Shown: positions 7,406 through 15,073 of the stretch, in pieces
Layout: the number at the start of each line of letters is the position of its first letter
How positions within the stretch are numbered: the stretch's first letter is position 1
NCBI GenBank assembly: GCA_022703155.1
Contig: JAKLEH010000015.1
Coordinates: 1 to 32,024 of the forward strand
From: Patescibacteria group bacterium
Lineage (GTDB): Bacteria; Patescibacteriota; Patescibacteriia; 2-12-FULL-60-25
DNA length: 32,024 bases
Direction of reading: 5' to 3'
The notes under the pieces: model-generated
Told to the model about the DNA's origin: nothing
What the model saw: only the letters and a program-made list of their open reading frames with translations
The model's database searches: none
Position numbers and translations under genes: made by a program

Positions 7406-7490
7406 GTTTATAAAGTTTATAATGTCCATAAAGATCATGGTATTGGTTGACGTTTCAACCTTACGAACTTTATAAACCTTAAGAACTTTT
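7406..7490. repeat. AT-rich degenerate array with inverted words
   Basis: GTTTATAA-type units at 7407-7430 face ACTTTATAA/CTTAAGAA-type units at 7460-7488, with a central unique part. It ends at the stop codon of the VanX-like gene. Confidence 0.55.
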
Positions 7491-8079
7491 ATCGAGATTT
7501 CGTCGGTGTCTCCACCACTCCGTATATCGCGACCCCCGCCCCCGTCCGCTTGGCCCACTGCGCGTCGCCGTACGACCAGTGCCAGAACTCGTTGTGGCAT
7601 TGTGAAAAACCGACCTCGGACAAAGCGCGGTACATGATTTCGCGGTTGCGTTGCAGATGTTTGGGCAGTTTGGGTTGGTACGGTCCAGCGTTTTCCTGGT
7701 ACGTCAATTTCCAACTGCGCATGGGCACGCGCTTTCCGTTTTTCCACAACCTGACGTCCAACGCGCCGCCGGTCATGTGCCCAGAAGCCATCACGCCCGA
7801 AGCGTTAGCCACGTATTTTTGCGCCTCTTTTTTTGCCCGTTCCTTGGTCCAACCAGGGTGCTGACGTCGGAACCTGACGACGAACGATTCCATGATATCC
7901 TGTTGCACTTTAGCCGGCCGCCACGCGTCCCGGATGACGAACGTCATGCCCGGCGGCAACTTCTTGAGCGCGCGTCCAAGCATGGCCGCAACGGTTTTTC
8001 GCAAATACGCGGCCCCATCCGGCCGATCCTTGTCCAACAAAACCACGACCCGCGGCAAGGTTTTTTTCACATCCACCAT
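7489..8079 (-). CDS. D-alanyl-D-alanine dipeptidase-like (VanX/M15D family)
   Basis: 196 aa from the ATG at 8077-8079. The motif SGHMTGGALD (about residues 99-108) matches the SxHxxGxxxD zinc-site motif, and EFWHW (about 163-167) supplies the catalytic Glu and the third zinc ligand His. DAWRP near residue 50 matches the DGYRP motif with the conserved Arg. The length is close to VanX (about 202 aa). Members cleave D-Ala-D-Ala or related peptidoglycan fragments. No signal peptide is seen, so the site is probably cytoplasmic, as for VanX. A GGGGAGGGG run sits right before the ATG; the GTG that follows gives a better spacing and is a possible start. Longer starts run into TCGGAGG repeats and are rejected. 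Confidence 0.85.
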   Translation of the reverse strand: MVDVKKTLPRVVVLLDKDRPDGAAYLRKTVAAMLGRALKKLPPGMTFVIRDAWRPAKVQQDIMESFVVRFRRQHPGWTKERAKKEAQKYVANASGVMASGHMTGGALDVRLWKNGKRVPMRSWKLTYQENAGPYQPKLPKHLQRNREIMYRALSEVGFSQCHNEFWHWSYGDAQWAKRTGAGVAIYGVVETPTKSR

Positions 8080-8111
8080 CCCCTCCCCGCATTCTTTTAT
8101 TAAAACCGGCG

Positions 8112-8143
8112 AGTATGACTTCCGACCTCCGACTTTCGACATA
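8112..8143. repeat. Short 7-bp array, GACTTCC/GACCTCC units
   Basis: About four units of seven bases lie between the divergent VanX-like and znuA genes. The word is the complement of the TCGGAGG family at 14954. Confidence 0.65.
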
Positions 8144-8189
8144 TTTTGCCAGTGTATATTTTTTACCTCTTCAAGTACAATATGCGCAT

Positions 8190-9092
8190 ATGGACAAAAA
8201 GCGTTTCGCAATTATCATCGGCGTCATTCTGCTCGTGGTTTTGGCCTGGAAATTGGCGCCGCTCCGCCAAGCCGCGCCCGACAACGGCAAATTGAAAGTC
8301 GCGGCCACCGTCGCGCCCTTGGCCGACATCGTAAAAAACGTAGGCGGCAGGCAAGTGGAAGTGATGACAGTCTTGCCGGCCGGAGCCAGCGCCCACACTT
8401 TTGAAGCCACGGTCCAACAAGCCCTGGATTTGCAAGGCGTTGGATTGGTGTTTGCCATGGGTCACGGTTTGGACGATTGGGTCAAACCATTGGCATCGAG
8501 CCTTACCGGAGACAAAATCATCACGGTCGACCGCAACATCGACCTCATTGACCTGGCGCCGTCCGAACGCGACCCTGACGAACCGGATCAGGCGCAAGAC
8601 CCGCACTATTGGCTCTCCGTTCCCAATGCCAAAATCATGGCACGCAACATCGCGGATGCGCTGGCGCGAACCGATCCGGCGAATGCCTCGATGTACTCGG
8701 CCAACCTGGAAAAATATTTGGACGACCTGACTTCTGCCGATGCGTATATGCGCCAACGCTTGGCCGCCGTCCAAAACAAAAACCTGATCACGCACCATAA
8801 CGCGTGGAATTACTTCGCCCAAGAATACGGCCTTAACATCGTGGGCACGTTTGAGGTCGCCCCGGGCAAAGAACCCACGGTCCAGCAACTTTCCGCCCTG
8901 CAGGACGCGGTCAAACGATTCGGCATCAAGACCGTATACGTGGAACCGCAACTTTCCGACGAATCAATCAAACCCTTCACGCAAGACCTTAAACTCAACG
9001 TGGCCAAACTCGACCCCGAAGGCGGAGCCGACAATCTGGGATATATCGATTTGATGAGGTATAATGCGGACACGATTGCGAATAACCAATGA
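8190..9092 (+). CDS. znuA: Zinc ABC transporter substrate-binding protein
   Basis: 300 aa from the ATG at 8190. An N-terminal hydrophobic segment (residues about 6-20) anchors or exports the protein; no lipobox Cys is seen. It belongs to the cluster A-I metal-binding family: likely ligands are His69 (GASAHTFE), His139 (DPHYWLS), His203 (HHNAW) and Asp275 (KLDPEG). Three His plus one Asp is the pattern of zinc-specific members; manganese-binding ones have Glu in the third place. The acidic loop of classical ZnuA is only hinted at by the DPDEPDQAQD stretch. It captures zinc outside the membrane and delivers it to ZnuB. A TACAAT -10-like box lies only 8 bases before the ATG, so the message may be almost leaderless. 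No Zur-like operator was recognised. Confidence 0.92.
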   Translation: MDKKRFAIIIGVILLVVLAWKLAPLRQAAPDNGKLKVAATVAPLADIVKNVGGRQVEVMTVLPAGASAHTFEATVQQALDLQGVGLVFAMGHGLDDWVKPLASSLTGDKIITVDRNIDLIDLAPSERDPDEPDQAQDPHYWLSVPNAKIMARNIADALARTDPANASMYSANLEKYLDDLTSADAYMRQRLAAVQNKNLITHHNAWNYFAQEYGLNIVGTFEVAPGKEPTVQQLSALQDAVKRFGIKTVYVEPQLSDESIKPFTQDLKLNVAKLDPEGGADNLGYIDLMRYNADTIANNQ

Positions 9093-9096
9093 AATG

Positions 9097-9225
9097 AAAA
9101 ACAGCAAACAGCAAAGTCCAAACAGCAAAGTCCCACGCATTTGTTCACCTCATTGTTGCTGTTTGTTGTTTGAAGTTTGCTGTTTGCGCCAGCCATTGCT
9201 GTTTGTTGTTTGAAGTTTGCTGTTT
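9097..9225. repeat. Inverted 7-bp array between znuA and znuC
   Basis: The left arm (9099-9133) has AAACAGC and AAAGTCC units. The right arm has two identical four-unit blocks (9156-9183 and 9196-9223) of TTGCTGT and TTGTTGT, with TTGAAGT in third place. A 22-bp centre separates the arms. The array ends 2 bases before the znuC ATG and leaves no room for a ribosome site. The same word recurs at 27701, 28857 and 30024. Confidence 0.9.
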
Positions 9226-9927
9226 ATGCAAGCGATATCCGTCAAAAACCTCACCGTTTCCTTTGGACCGCAGGCCGTTTTGGACCGCGTGAGTTTTGAC
9301 GTGCCCAAAGGCGGCTTGGCGGCCGTCATCGGTCCCAACGGTTCGGGCAAAACCACCTTGTTCAAAGCCCTGCTCGGACTCATACCTTATCAAGGCACGA
9401 TCAAGGTTTTTGACAAACCGGTCAAAGAAATTTTGGACCGCGTGGCTTACGTGCCGCAATATTTTGATTTTGACCGGACTCTGCCCATCACGGTCCAGGA
9501 ATTCCTCTCGTTCAACCACCCGCGACAGCCCAAGCAGTCCAAAGAAATCTGCCACGAAACCAAGGTGGGCGCGCTCAAGCCAAAACTAATCGGCCAGCTT
9601 TCCGGCGGCCAACTGCAACGCGTGCTCATCGCCAACGCGCTCATGCGCCAACCCAAACTTTTGTTGCTGGACGAGCCCGCGGCCGGCATCGACATCGAAG
9701 GCTCCAAAGCCTTCTACGACCTGGTCGGCCACGTCAACAAAGAGCACGGCGTCACGGTCGTGATGATCAGCCACGAAATCAACATGGTTTACCACTTCGC
9801 GGACCAAATCATCTGTCTGAACCGCGATTTGGTGTGCAACGGGCCGCCTCACGAGGCGTTGACCAAAGACGTAATGGCCAAACTCTACGGTCCGACATCC
9901 GACTTCCGGCCCCACGCGCACTTATGA
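9226..9927 (+). CDS. znuC: Zinc ABC transporter ATP-binding protein
   Basis: 233 aa. Walker A GPNGSGKTT lies at residues 36-44, a Q-loop in YVPQYFDFD, the signature LSGGQ, Walker B LLLLDEP and the switch His in MISHE. It powers zinc import through ZnuB. The ATG at 9226 is chosen because the TTG start nine bases earlier is part of the repeat array. The C-terminus ends in HAHL; the His residues there are few compared with classical ZnuC. The gene overlaps znuB by four bases (ATGA), so those two are translationally coupled. Confidence 0.93.
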   Translation: MQAISVKNLTVSFGPQAVLDRVSFDVPKGGLAAVIGPNGSGKTTLFKALLGLIPYQGTIKVFDKPVKEILDRVAYVPQYFDFDRTLPITVQEFLSFNHPRQPKQSKEICHETKVGALKPKLIGQLSGGQLQRVLIANALMRQPKLLLLDEPAAGIDIEGSKAFYDLVGHVNKEHGVTVVMISHEINMVYHFADQIICLNRDLVCNGPPHEALTKDVMAKLYGPTSDFRPHAHL

Positions 9928-10733
9928 CGCAACTCCTTGCCCTGCCCTTCGTGCAACGTGCGCTCATCGCGGGCGTGTTGTTGGGCGCGCTCCTGGCCGT
10001 ACTCGGCATCTTCGTGGTGCTCAAGCGCATGGCTTTTTTGAGCGACGGCATCGCGCATGCCTCGCTCGCGGGCGTGGCCGCTGGCCTGCTCGCCAACCTC
10101 AACCCCCTGCTTATGGCGCTCGGCCTTTCGGCCGTGCTGGGCGCGCTCATCGCTTGGTTGGAACGCAAAGCGAAAATCGCCAGCGACGCGGTCATCGGCT
10201 TGGTGTTCACGAGCGGCATGGCCTTGGGCGTGGTTCTTTTGGCCTTCAAGCAGGGCTATCAACCGGAACTCGTAACCTTTTTGTTCGGCAACATACTGGC
10301 CATCCAATGGAGCGAACTCTACGTCATGGCCGCGTTCGGTTTGGCCATCCTCGTCTTCCTGGCCGCGTCATACAAAAAAATCAGCCTCATGCTTATCAAC
10401 CAAGACTTGGCGCACGTCAGCGGCGTGAACGTCGCGGCGTACCAGACCGCGCTCTACGTGATGGTGGCGCTGGCCACGGTCTTGGGCATTAAACTGCTGG
10501 GCATCGTTTTGGTGAGCGCCCTGCTCATCATGCCCGTGACCACGGCCAAGCTGGTCTCCAAATCCTTCCGTCAACTGGCCGTTTACAGCGTGATCTTCGC
10601 CGAACTCATGGTTTTGGCCGGCCTGTATTTTTCCGTGCTCTTCAACCTGCCCACGGGCGCCACCATGGTCCTGGCTGGCATGGCGTTTTTCATTCTGACC
10701 TTCGCGGTTCAAAAAAATCGGAGCGTTGCATAG
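9924..10733 (+). CDS. znuB: Zinc ABC transporter permease
   Basis: 269 aa; ATG overlaps the znuC stop as ATGA. Eight or so hydrophobic segments are visible, with the ABC-3 family coupling region DGIAHASLAGVAAG near residue 40 and the conserved region TTAKLVSKSF late in the protein. It forms the membrane channel of the zinc importer. The stop codon lies inside the loop of the operon terminator. Confidence 0.92.
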   Translation: MTQLLALPFVQRALIAGVLLGALLAVLGIFVVLKRMAFLSDGIAHASLAGVAAGLLANLNPLLMALGLSAVLGALIAWLERKAKIASDAVIGLVFTSGMALGVVLLAFKQGYQPELVTFLFGNILAIQWSELYVMAAFGLAILVFLAASYKKISLMLINQDLAHVSGVNVAAYQTALYVMVALATVLGIKLLGIVLVSALLIMPVTTAKLVSKSFRQLAVYSVIFAELMVLAGLYFSVLFNLPTGATMVLAGMAFFILTFAVQKNRSVA

Positions 10734-10744
10734 ACTCCGATTTT
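10714..10744. terminator. Bidirectional terminator of the znu operon
   Basis: AAAATCGGAG (10714-10723) pairs with CTCCGATTTT (10735-10744). The znuB stop codon is in the loop, and the hairpin begins right at the stop codon of the minus-strand gene ending at 10745, so it can serve both. Confidence 0.8.
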
Positions 10745-11545
10745 CTACTCCACGATTTTACCCAACACGACGCGGTGATCTTCCTTTCCGCCATCCGGTC
10801 TTTTGATTGCGACCTGCCCACACAGACTGCCGCCCACGTTGCGGACGTCGTCGCAATGCTCGATTTCCCGGCCGCCGATTTCCCCGACGAGTTCGCCGTT
10901 GATGGCGGGCAGCCAACGCCCGCCGACCTTGATTTCGCCGTTCAGCTTGCCGCCCACGTTGCGGACGTCACGGCAACCCGCGATTTCCCGGCCGCCGATT
11001 TCCCCGACGAGTTCGCCGTTTATGGCGGGCAGCCAACGCCCGCCGACCCGGACCCTGCCGTTCAGCTTGCCGCCGATGAGTTCGTATTTTTCCCATTCGT
11101 CCAAGGCCGTGACCTTTTTCCCGGAGGCTTCGAGGTGCGCGACGAGGCTTTCGAAAGCCTCGGGCGGCGGGAGTTCTTGGGCGTCGGGGGGCAGCTCGTT
11201 CTTGTCCAACGCTAAGCCCAGGGCGTCGAGCAGCCGCAGCAATTCTTTGGCGTTTTCCTTGGGGACTTTAACTTTTCCTGCTTTGGCCCTGGCGTACAAA
11301 TCGGCGGCGTTATTTGCTCCGTACGCCCCGTAAAAAGCCTGGATTTCGGCGTAGAGCTTGTCCGCGTAATCGCGGACTTCCGGCTTCAAATCCTGGCGGC
11401 GGGTTTCGTAACCGGTGTCGTTTGGCGTCAATTCACCCCGCCCTCCCTTAACGAGGGAGGGTTCTGATTGTTGAATAACAATTCCTCTCTCGTTAAGGGA
11501 GGATGGCCGGAGGCCAGGAGAGTTAACGTTTTTAAACGGGTTCAT
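10745..11545 (-). CDS. Unknown protein with 40-residue tandem repeats
   Basis: 266 aa; the ATG at 11543-11545 overlaps the stop of the upstream gene as ATGA and has AAGGAA upstream, so the start is well supported. Residues about 8-40 are encoded by a palindromic repeat inserted in frame. Residues 50-150 are charged and mostly helical (RDYADKLYAEIQAFYGAYG, then AKELLRLLDALGLALDKNE). Residues about 155-266 hold two nearly identical 40-residue repeats and a third partial one, each with GGKLNG, VGGRWLPAINGELVG and GGREI; the pattern suggests a beta-rich repeat resembling WG or MORN types, but no family is matched. No signal peptide. It is coupled to the 150-aa gene before it and probably works with it. 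Confidence 0.75.
   Translation of the reverse strand: MNPFKNVNSPGLRPSSLNERGIVIQQSEPSLVKGGRGELTPNDTGYETRRQDLKPEVRDYADKLYAEIQAFYGAYGANNAADLYARAKAGKVKVPKENAKELLRLLDALGLALDKNELPPDAQELPPPEAFESLVAHLEASGKKVTALDEWEKYELIGGKLNGRVRVGGRWLPAINGELVGEIGGREIAGCRDVRNVGGKLNGEIKVGGRWLPAINGELVGEIGGREIEHCDDVRNVGGSLCGQVAIKRPDGGKEDHRVVLGKIVE
10831..11070. repeat. Two tandem 120-bp coding repeats
   Basis: Units 10831-10950 and 10951-11070 are nearly identical at DNA level and encode the 40-residue protein repeats. A third, diverged unit starts at 11071. The low divergence points to recent duplication or gene conversion. Confidence 0.9.
11428..11525. repeat. Palindromic element inside the N-terminal coding region
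   Basis: Inverted arms of CCCTCCCTTAACGAGGGAGG (11441-11460) and CTCTCGTTAAGGGAGG (11488-11503), flanked by the outer words AATTCACC and GGAGAGTTAA, surround an AT-rich centre. The whole element is translated as part of the 266-aa protein on the minus strand. Confidence 0.75.
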
Positions 11546-11994
11546 TGCAATGTTTCCTTAACCAACTTTTCCGTAGCTTGGATCCATGACGGCAGTTTGT
11601 CAGGATGCAAATCGCGGAACGCGAAGGCCATCATCAGGCGTTCGCGCGGGTCCAGCGGCAATTGGCACAGCGCGTTCCAACCGCATATCGCATGGTCGGA
11701 TAAGGCCAATGAATAATAACCGTTGGAGGACAGCCAGGCGGCAAACGCGTTTTCGAACAACGGCGACCTCAGCTGCACGCGATTCACGCCGGTCATGAAT
11801 TCGACCTTGCCCTCAGCGCGTGAGATTTCGGATTTGATGGCCGGCAAGCCTCGCGTCTGCCATTCTTCGAACGCCTCGCTCAATTCCCGCTCGCCGCGGC
11901 CGTTCAAAGCCACGCTCAAAAACTCGCCGTCGCGCACCGCGACTTCGCCCAGGCTTTCGAGCTCCGGGGACAGGATGATGAGGGTTTGTGACAT
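11542..11994 (-). CDS. Unknown protein, coupled to the repeat protein
   Basis: 150 aa from the ATG at 11992-11994; an in-frame ATG ten codons earlier is possible but no ribosome site supports either. The N-terminus, MSQTLIILSPELESLGEVAVRDGEFLSVALNG, reads like a beta-strand pair; the rest is mixed, with RVQLRSPLFENAFAAWLSSNGYYSLAL and a helical C-terminus. No membrane segment and no known motif is seen. The four-base overlap with the next gene suggests that the two proteins form a functional unit. Confidence 0.65.
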   Translation of the reverse strand: MSQTLIILSPELESLGEVAVRDGEFLSVALNGRGERELSEAFEEWQTRGLPAIKSEISRAEGKVEFMTGVNRVQLRSPLFENAFAAWLSSNGYYSLALSDHAICGWNALCQLPLDPRERLMMAFAFRDLHPDKLPSWIQATEKLVKETLQ

Positions 11995-12070
11995 AATAAC
12001 TTCATTCGTATGCTCACTGACCATTCAAACTGAAATGCATTTTTTATCGGTTTAAATAAATTCCTCTTCA

Positions 12071-12433
12071 CGTCATTCCCGCGAAGGCGGGAATCCATCC
12101 TCTATGCCAATTTGTTAAAACAAGCTTTCGTATAAATCATCCCAATTCAAATTCATTTCTTCAATCAATCTTGTCTTCCAAGACCTTTTCCATTTTTTAA
12201 TTTGTTTTTCTCGTTTAATAGCCTCGTTTATATCTTCGTGCGTTTCATAATAAACCAATTTCGATATCCCGTATTTGCTGGTGAATCCCTCGACTACCTC
12301 ATTCTTATGCTGCCAAATGCGTTTAATTAAATCGCTCGTGACGCCGACGTACAAAGTTCCGTATTTCTTGCTGGCTAAAATGTAAACGTAACTGAACCTC
12401 ATGGGATGGACGCCTGCCTCCGCAGGCATGACG
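12071..12433. mobile_element. Putative GIY-YIG cassette with palindromic ends
   Basis: The left end (12071-12100) begins CGTCATTCCCGC and contains a TTCCCGC/GCGGGAA hairpin; the right end (12403-12433) finishes GCAGGCATGACG and contains a GCCTGC/GCAGGC hairpin. The inner edges ATCCATCC and GGATGG are complementary. The GIY-YIG gene fills the interior. The interior is visibly richer in A and T than its neighbours. The cassette sits three bases past the stop codon of the gene at 12436. No target duplication could be made out. Confidence 0.6.
12115..12402 (-). CDS. Small GIY-YIG nuclease-family protein
   Basis: 95 aa from the ATG at 12400-12402; the ORF extends nine codons upstream, but these come from the palindromic end. 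The GIY-YIG core is present: YVYILASKKYGTLYVGVT at residues 5-22 (variant of the two YIG tripeptides), the conserved Arg in LIKRIWQH, and the Glu of the metal site probably in NEAIKREKQIKKWKR. The length is that of the UvrC-like stand-alone group (YhbQ/UPF0213). Such proteins may nick DNA. Base composition is clearly lower in GC than flanking genes, pointing to transfer. It lies inside a palindrome-framed cassette, so a role in moving these elements is conceivable but unproven. Confidence 0.85.
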   Translation of the reverse strand: MRFSYVYILASKKYGTLYVGVTSDLIKRIWQHKNEVVEGFTSKYGISKLVYYETHEDINEAIKREKQIKKWKRSWKTRLIEEMNLNWDDLYESLF

Positions 12434-12435
12434 GT

Positions 12436-14019
12436 TTATTCTTTAATCGGGTCTCCGTAGTACGCCACGCGCATGGCTTGGATGACGAGCGGCATGGCCT
12501 TTTGCCGGTCCTGGGGCGAGAGCGCGTTAAAAGCCGCGTCAAGCTTGGCCGCCTGTTGCGCGATGCGCATGCCATGAACCGGCGCGTAACGACCGTTATT
12601 GGCCACCAGACGGTGCAATTCGGAAAGCGCGTGTGCAAAATTCAAAGCCTCATTTACGGTCGCGGTTATGTTCGGTTCTTTGACGGCCCGCTCGCGCAAG
12701 GCGGCTTGCGCTTGTTCCAATTTTCCGTCCGCCTCGCGCATATACGGGGTGCGCTGGTCGGGTTTGACATGTGGCGAAAAATCCAGATACGTGGCGCGTT
12801 CGTTGACGCCCGCTTGCCAGACGCGTACCAGCAACGTGCGCAACCCTTGGTCCCTGACCGCGCCCATGACGGCCGCCTGTACGTCGCGTTGTACCATGGG
12901 TGTCTTCAACCGTTCTTCATAAGTTTGAAAATCGCGCACGAATTTGTCCGGGTCGGCGTTCGGGTCGCGCGAAGCGAAGAAACGCGTCACCAACTCCACG
13001 GCCGCGCGCGCCTTGTCGGCCGGTGCGCGGTGCGTGGTGGCCAAACGCAACATGAACGCGTCGCGCCACTTTTCCTTGGACGAAACCAAACGCACATGCA
13101 AAGCCGAATTCACCAGCGAAGCCCAATACACCTGCTGTTGGCGTACCTTCAACTGGTCGCCGCGCAAACCGGGAGGCGCGAAACCGTTGAGGATCGGCTC
13201 TTGGAACACGGGGCCGGGCGCGTATTGGATTTCCGGACCGCGATGCGGCTCCATGAGCGCATCGAGCGGGTTGGGCGTATGCGTAAAGCCGCGCAAGTCC
13301 TGGGGCAAATGGGCGAAGGCGTAGGCCAAGGCGACTTCTTGGCCCAAATAATTCATGAACATTTCGCGCGCTTGCGGCGTATTGCCGAAACATTCGGGAC
13401 CGTAAACCGCCAAACTCGGCTTGTCCCATTGCGCCGCTCCTCTATTGTCCGTCGGGATGTCGACCCCCGCCAACACGCTACGCCCCATGTCCTCGGCGCT
13501 GGGTCGATTTTCGCAGGTGGTGGCGTAGCGCACGGACACGAAACCGTTTCCAGGCAAAGCCTCAATCAGTCCCCAAATGTCTTCGTCCGGTATGCCAGCG
13601 CGCTCGAAGCCTTGGACGGGCAAACCGCGACTGGCGCCTTCGGCCCGCGCCACAGGCATGGCCGTTTCCGCGACCCTTCCTCCGCCTGACGTTTCAAAAC
13701 CCACGTCGCTTATTTTTGCGGGTTCACGGCTCGGGGCTTGCGCGCCTTGTCCGGCCAATCGTTTTTGGATATCGGCCCGGACTTCGTCCATGTCGCCCGG
13801 CGGCCTGCCCAACACGAATCCATAATCGCCTTCGCCGCTCTTGGGGTATTTGGCGCCCTTGGTCTCGGCTGCGCAGGCCGTCAAAAACACGCCGACCAAA
13901 GCCGCGGGCAACACGCGCGAACCCCGACGCAACGCATCCAAAAAATGTTGACGCGTCTCCGCGCCTTCGCGTTTGGCATCGCGCTTTGGCGCAAAACCGG
14001 CTTCGGGTGTTTTTGCCAT
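12436..14019 (-). CDS. Predicted lipoprotein in the ftsEX operon, unknown function
   Basis: 527 aa. A hydrophobic stretch ends in a lipobox, VGVFLTAC, with the modified Cys at about residue 49; the preceding 35 residues are charged, so the true start may be later, for example at a TTG or GTG nearer the hydrophobic part. The mature protein is large, soluble, rich in Ala, Arg and Pro, and mainly helical in its last 200 residues; no domain is recognised. The ATG lies three bases after the ftsX stop, so it is the last gene of rlpA-ftsE-ftsX-lipoprotein. FtsEX usually controls cell-wall hydrolases on the outer face; this lipoprotein may be a partner in that task, which is inference. Confidence 0.75.
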   Translation of the reverse strand: MAKTPEAGFAPKRDAKREGAETRQHFLDALRRGSRVLPAALVGVFLTACAAETKGAKYPKSGEGDYGFVLGRPPGDMDEVRADIQKRLAGQGAQAPSREPAKISDVGFETSGGGRVAETAMPVARAEGASRGLPVQGFERAGIPDEDIWGLIEALPGNGFVSVRYATTCENRPSAEDMGRSVLAGVDIPTDNRGAAQWDKPSLAVYGPECFGNTPQAREMFMNYLGQEVALAYAFAHLPQDLRGFTHTPNPLDALMEPHRGPEIQYAPGPVFQEPILNGFAPPGLRGDQLKVRQQQVYWASLVNSALHVRLVSSKEKWRDAFMLRLATTHRAPADKARAAVELVTRFFASRDPNADPDKFVRDFQTYEERLKTPMVQRDVQAAVMGAVRDQGLRTLLVRVWQAGVNERATYLDFSPHVKPDQRTPYMREADGKLEQAQAALRERAVKEPNITATVNEALNFAHALSELHRLVANNGRYAPVHGMRIAQQAAKLDAAFNALSPQDRQKAMPLVIQAMRVAYYGDPIKE

Positions 14020-14022
14020 ACT

Positions 14023-14943
14023 TTATTTTTTGAGGTATTTGCCGGCCGCGGCCCAAGACGACATGGAAACCAAAACCACCAGCGTGACGCCCTCAACCAC
14101 GCCCAAATACCAAGCGTTGGCCACGAAAAAACTCATAAGGCCCGGATCCGCTCCATCGAAGAACGATTTGAGACGCGGTTCCAAAAACACCACGCCGAGC
14201 GCCATCAACCCGCCCACGATGGCCAAAGCGAGCAAGGCCAAAAAGACCGCATCCAGAATCAAAGGCAAACGCACGAACGCATTGGACGCGCCCACCAAAC
14301 GCATGATGCCGATTTCCTCGCGTTGGGTGTAGATGGCCACGCGAATGGCGTTGTATACGATCAAAACCGAGAATAGGATGAACACCGCGGTAAGAATCAA
14401 GCCGAAATATCGGACCGATTTGGCGATTTCACGCACGCGGCTGATGGCCACGGCGTGGTCGTCGTAAGTTTGCGATTCGATGGCGAACGAAAATTGCGGA
14501 TTCTTGAGCGCTTCGATCAAAAACGGATAATTGTCCGTGCGGTTGGCTTTGACGACCATGGTCGCGCCGAACGGATTGGTTTCGACTTCCTTGATCGCGT
14601 CCAAAATCTTCTGATCGTCGCGATGGCGTTCCAAGAATTGGCCCAAGACCTCGTCGGCAGAGACGATTTCCACGTTCGCGGTTTGCGGCAGCGAAGCCAA
14701 ATACGAACGCGCCAAATCCAAAATTCCCTGCGGCGTGCCGGCCTTAAAATACACGCTCACGTCCACCTTGTCTTCCAAAGCCTTGATGGCCGACGAGGTG
14801 ACCGCGTTCACGCCCACCAGCACGTTGACCGAAAGCAGCGCCAAGACCAAAACCAAAACCGTGGCCAGGCCGATCCAGGCGTTGCGCACCAGGTTTTTCC
14901 AGGCGAAAGAGATGACGCGGGCGGTGGAGGTGATGAAGAGCAT
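14023..14943 (-). CDS. ftsX: Cell division protein FtsX
   Basis: 306 aa with the classical layout: a first membrane helix at about residues 24-46, a large extracellular domain (about 50-175) containing the KVDVSVYFKAG and FLERHRDDQKILDAI stretches, then three helices (about 180-210, 225-255 and 275-300). The signature region REEIGIMRLVGASNAFVRLP follows the second helix. FtsX is the membrane half of the FtsEX complex, which uses ATP hydrolysis by FtsE to switch peptidoglycan hydrolases on at the septum. It is separated from ftsE by a 129-bp spacer filled by a repeat array, unusual for this gene pair, which normally overlaps. No ribosome site is seen. Confidence 0.93.
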   Translation of the reverse strand: MLFITSTARVISFAWKNLVRNAWIGLATVLVLVLALLSVNVLVGVNAVTSSAIKALEDKVDVSVYFKAGTPQGILDLARSYLASLPQTANVEIVSADEVLGQFLERHRDDQKILDAIKEVETNPFGATMVVKANRTDNYPFLIEALKNPQFSFAIESQTYDDHAVAISRVREIAKSVRYFGLILTAVFILFSVLIVYNAIRVAIYTQREEIGIMRLVGASNAFVRLPLILDAVFLALLALAIVGGLMALGVVFLEPRLKSFFDGADPGLMSFFVANAWYLGVVEGVTLVVLVSMSSWAAAGKYLKK

Positions 14944-14953
14944 AGAAGGATAA

Positions 14954-15073
14954 ATGTCGGAGGTCGGAGGTCGGAGGTCGGAGGTCGGAGATCGGAGGTC
15001 GGAGATCGGAGGTCTTTGATCCGGTCGTCGGACAATCTGACTTCCTGAAAAATGACGTCCGACTTCCGACTTT
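14954..15073. repeat. 7-bp array TCGGAGG, inverted, between ftsE and ftsX
   Basis: From 14954 about eight consecutive units of AGGTCGG or AGATCGG are seen; the other arm (about 15040-15073) has GACGTCC and GACTTCC units in complementary sense. A centre of about 25 bp separates them. It ends at the ftsE stop codon. The transcript of the operon would carry the array as a long hairpin. Confidence 0.9.

Noticed and set aside
8080-8211. Longer N-terminus of the VanX-like protein
   Set aside because: The added residues include VGGRKSYS, encoded by TCGGAGG-type repeats, and family alignment needs no such extension.
9097-9225. CRISPR-like array
   Set aside because: Units are 7 bp without unique spacers of constant size, and no cas gene is present.
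12406-13689. 427-codon open frame on the plus strand
   Set aside because: It is antisense to the lipoprotein gene, has a composition rich in Arg, Gln and His, and shows no domain. Other long frames at 4562-5749, 24249-25355, 25376-26503 and 28877-30028 are shadows for the same reason.
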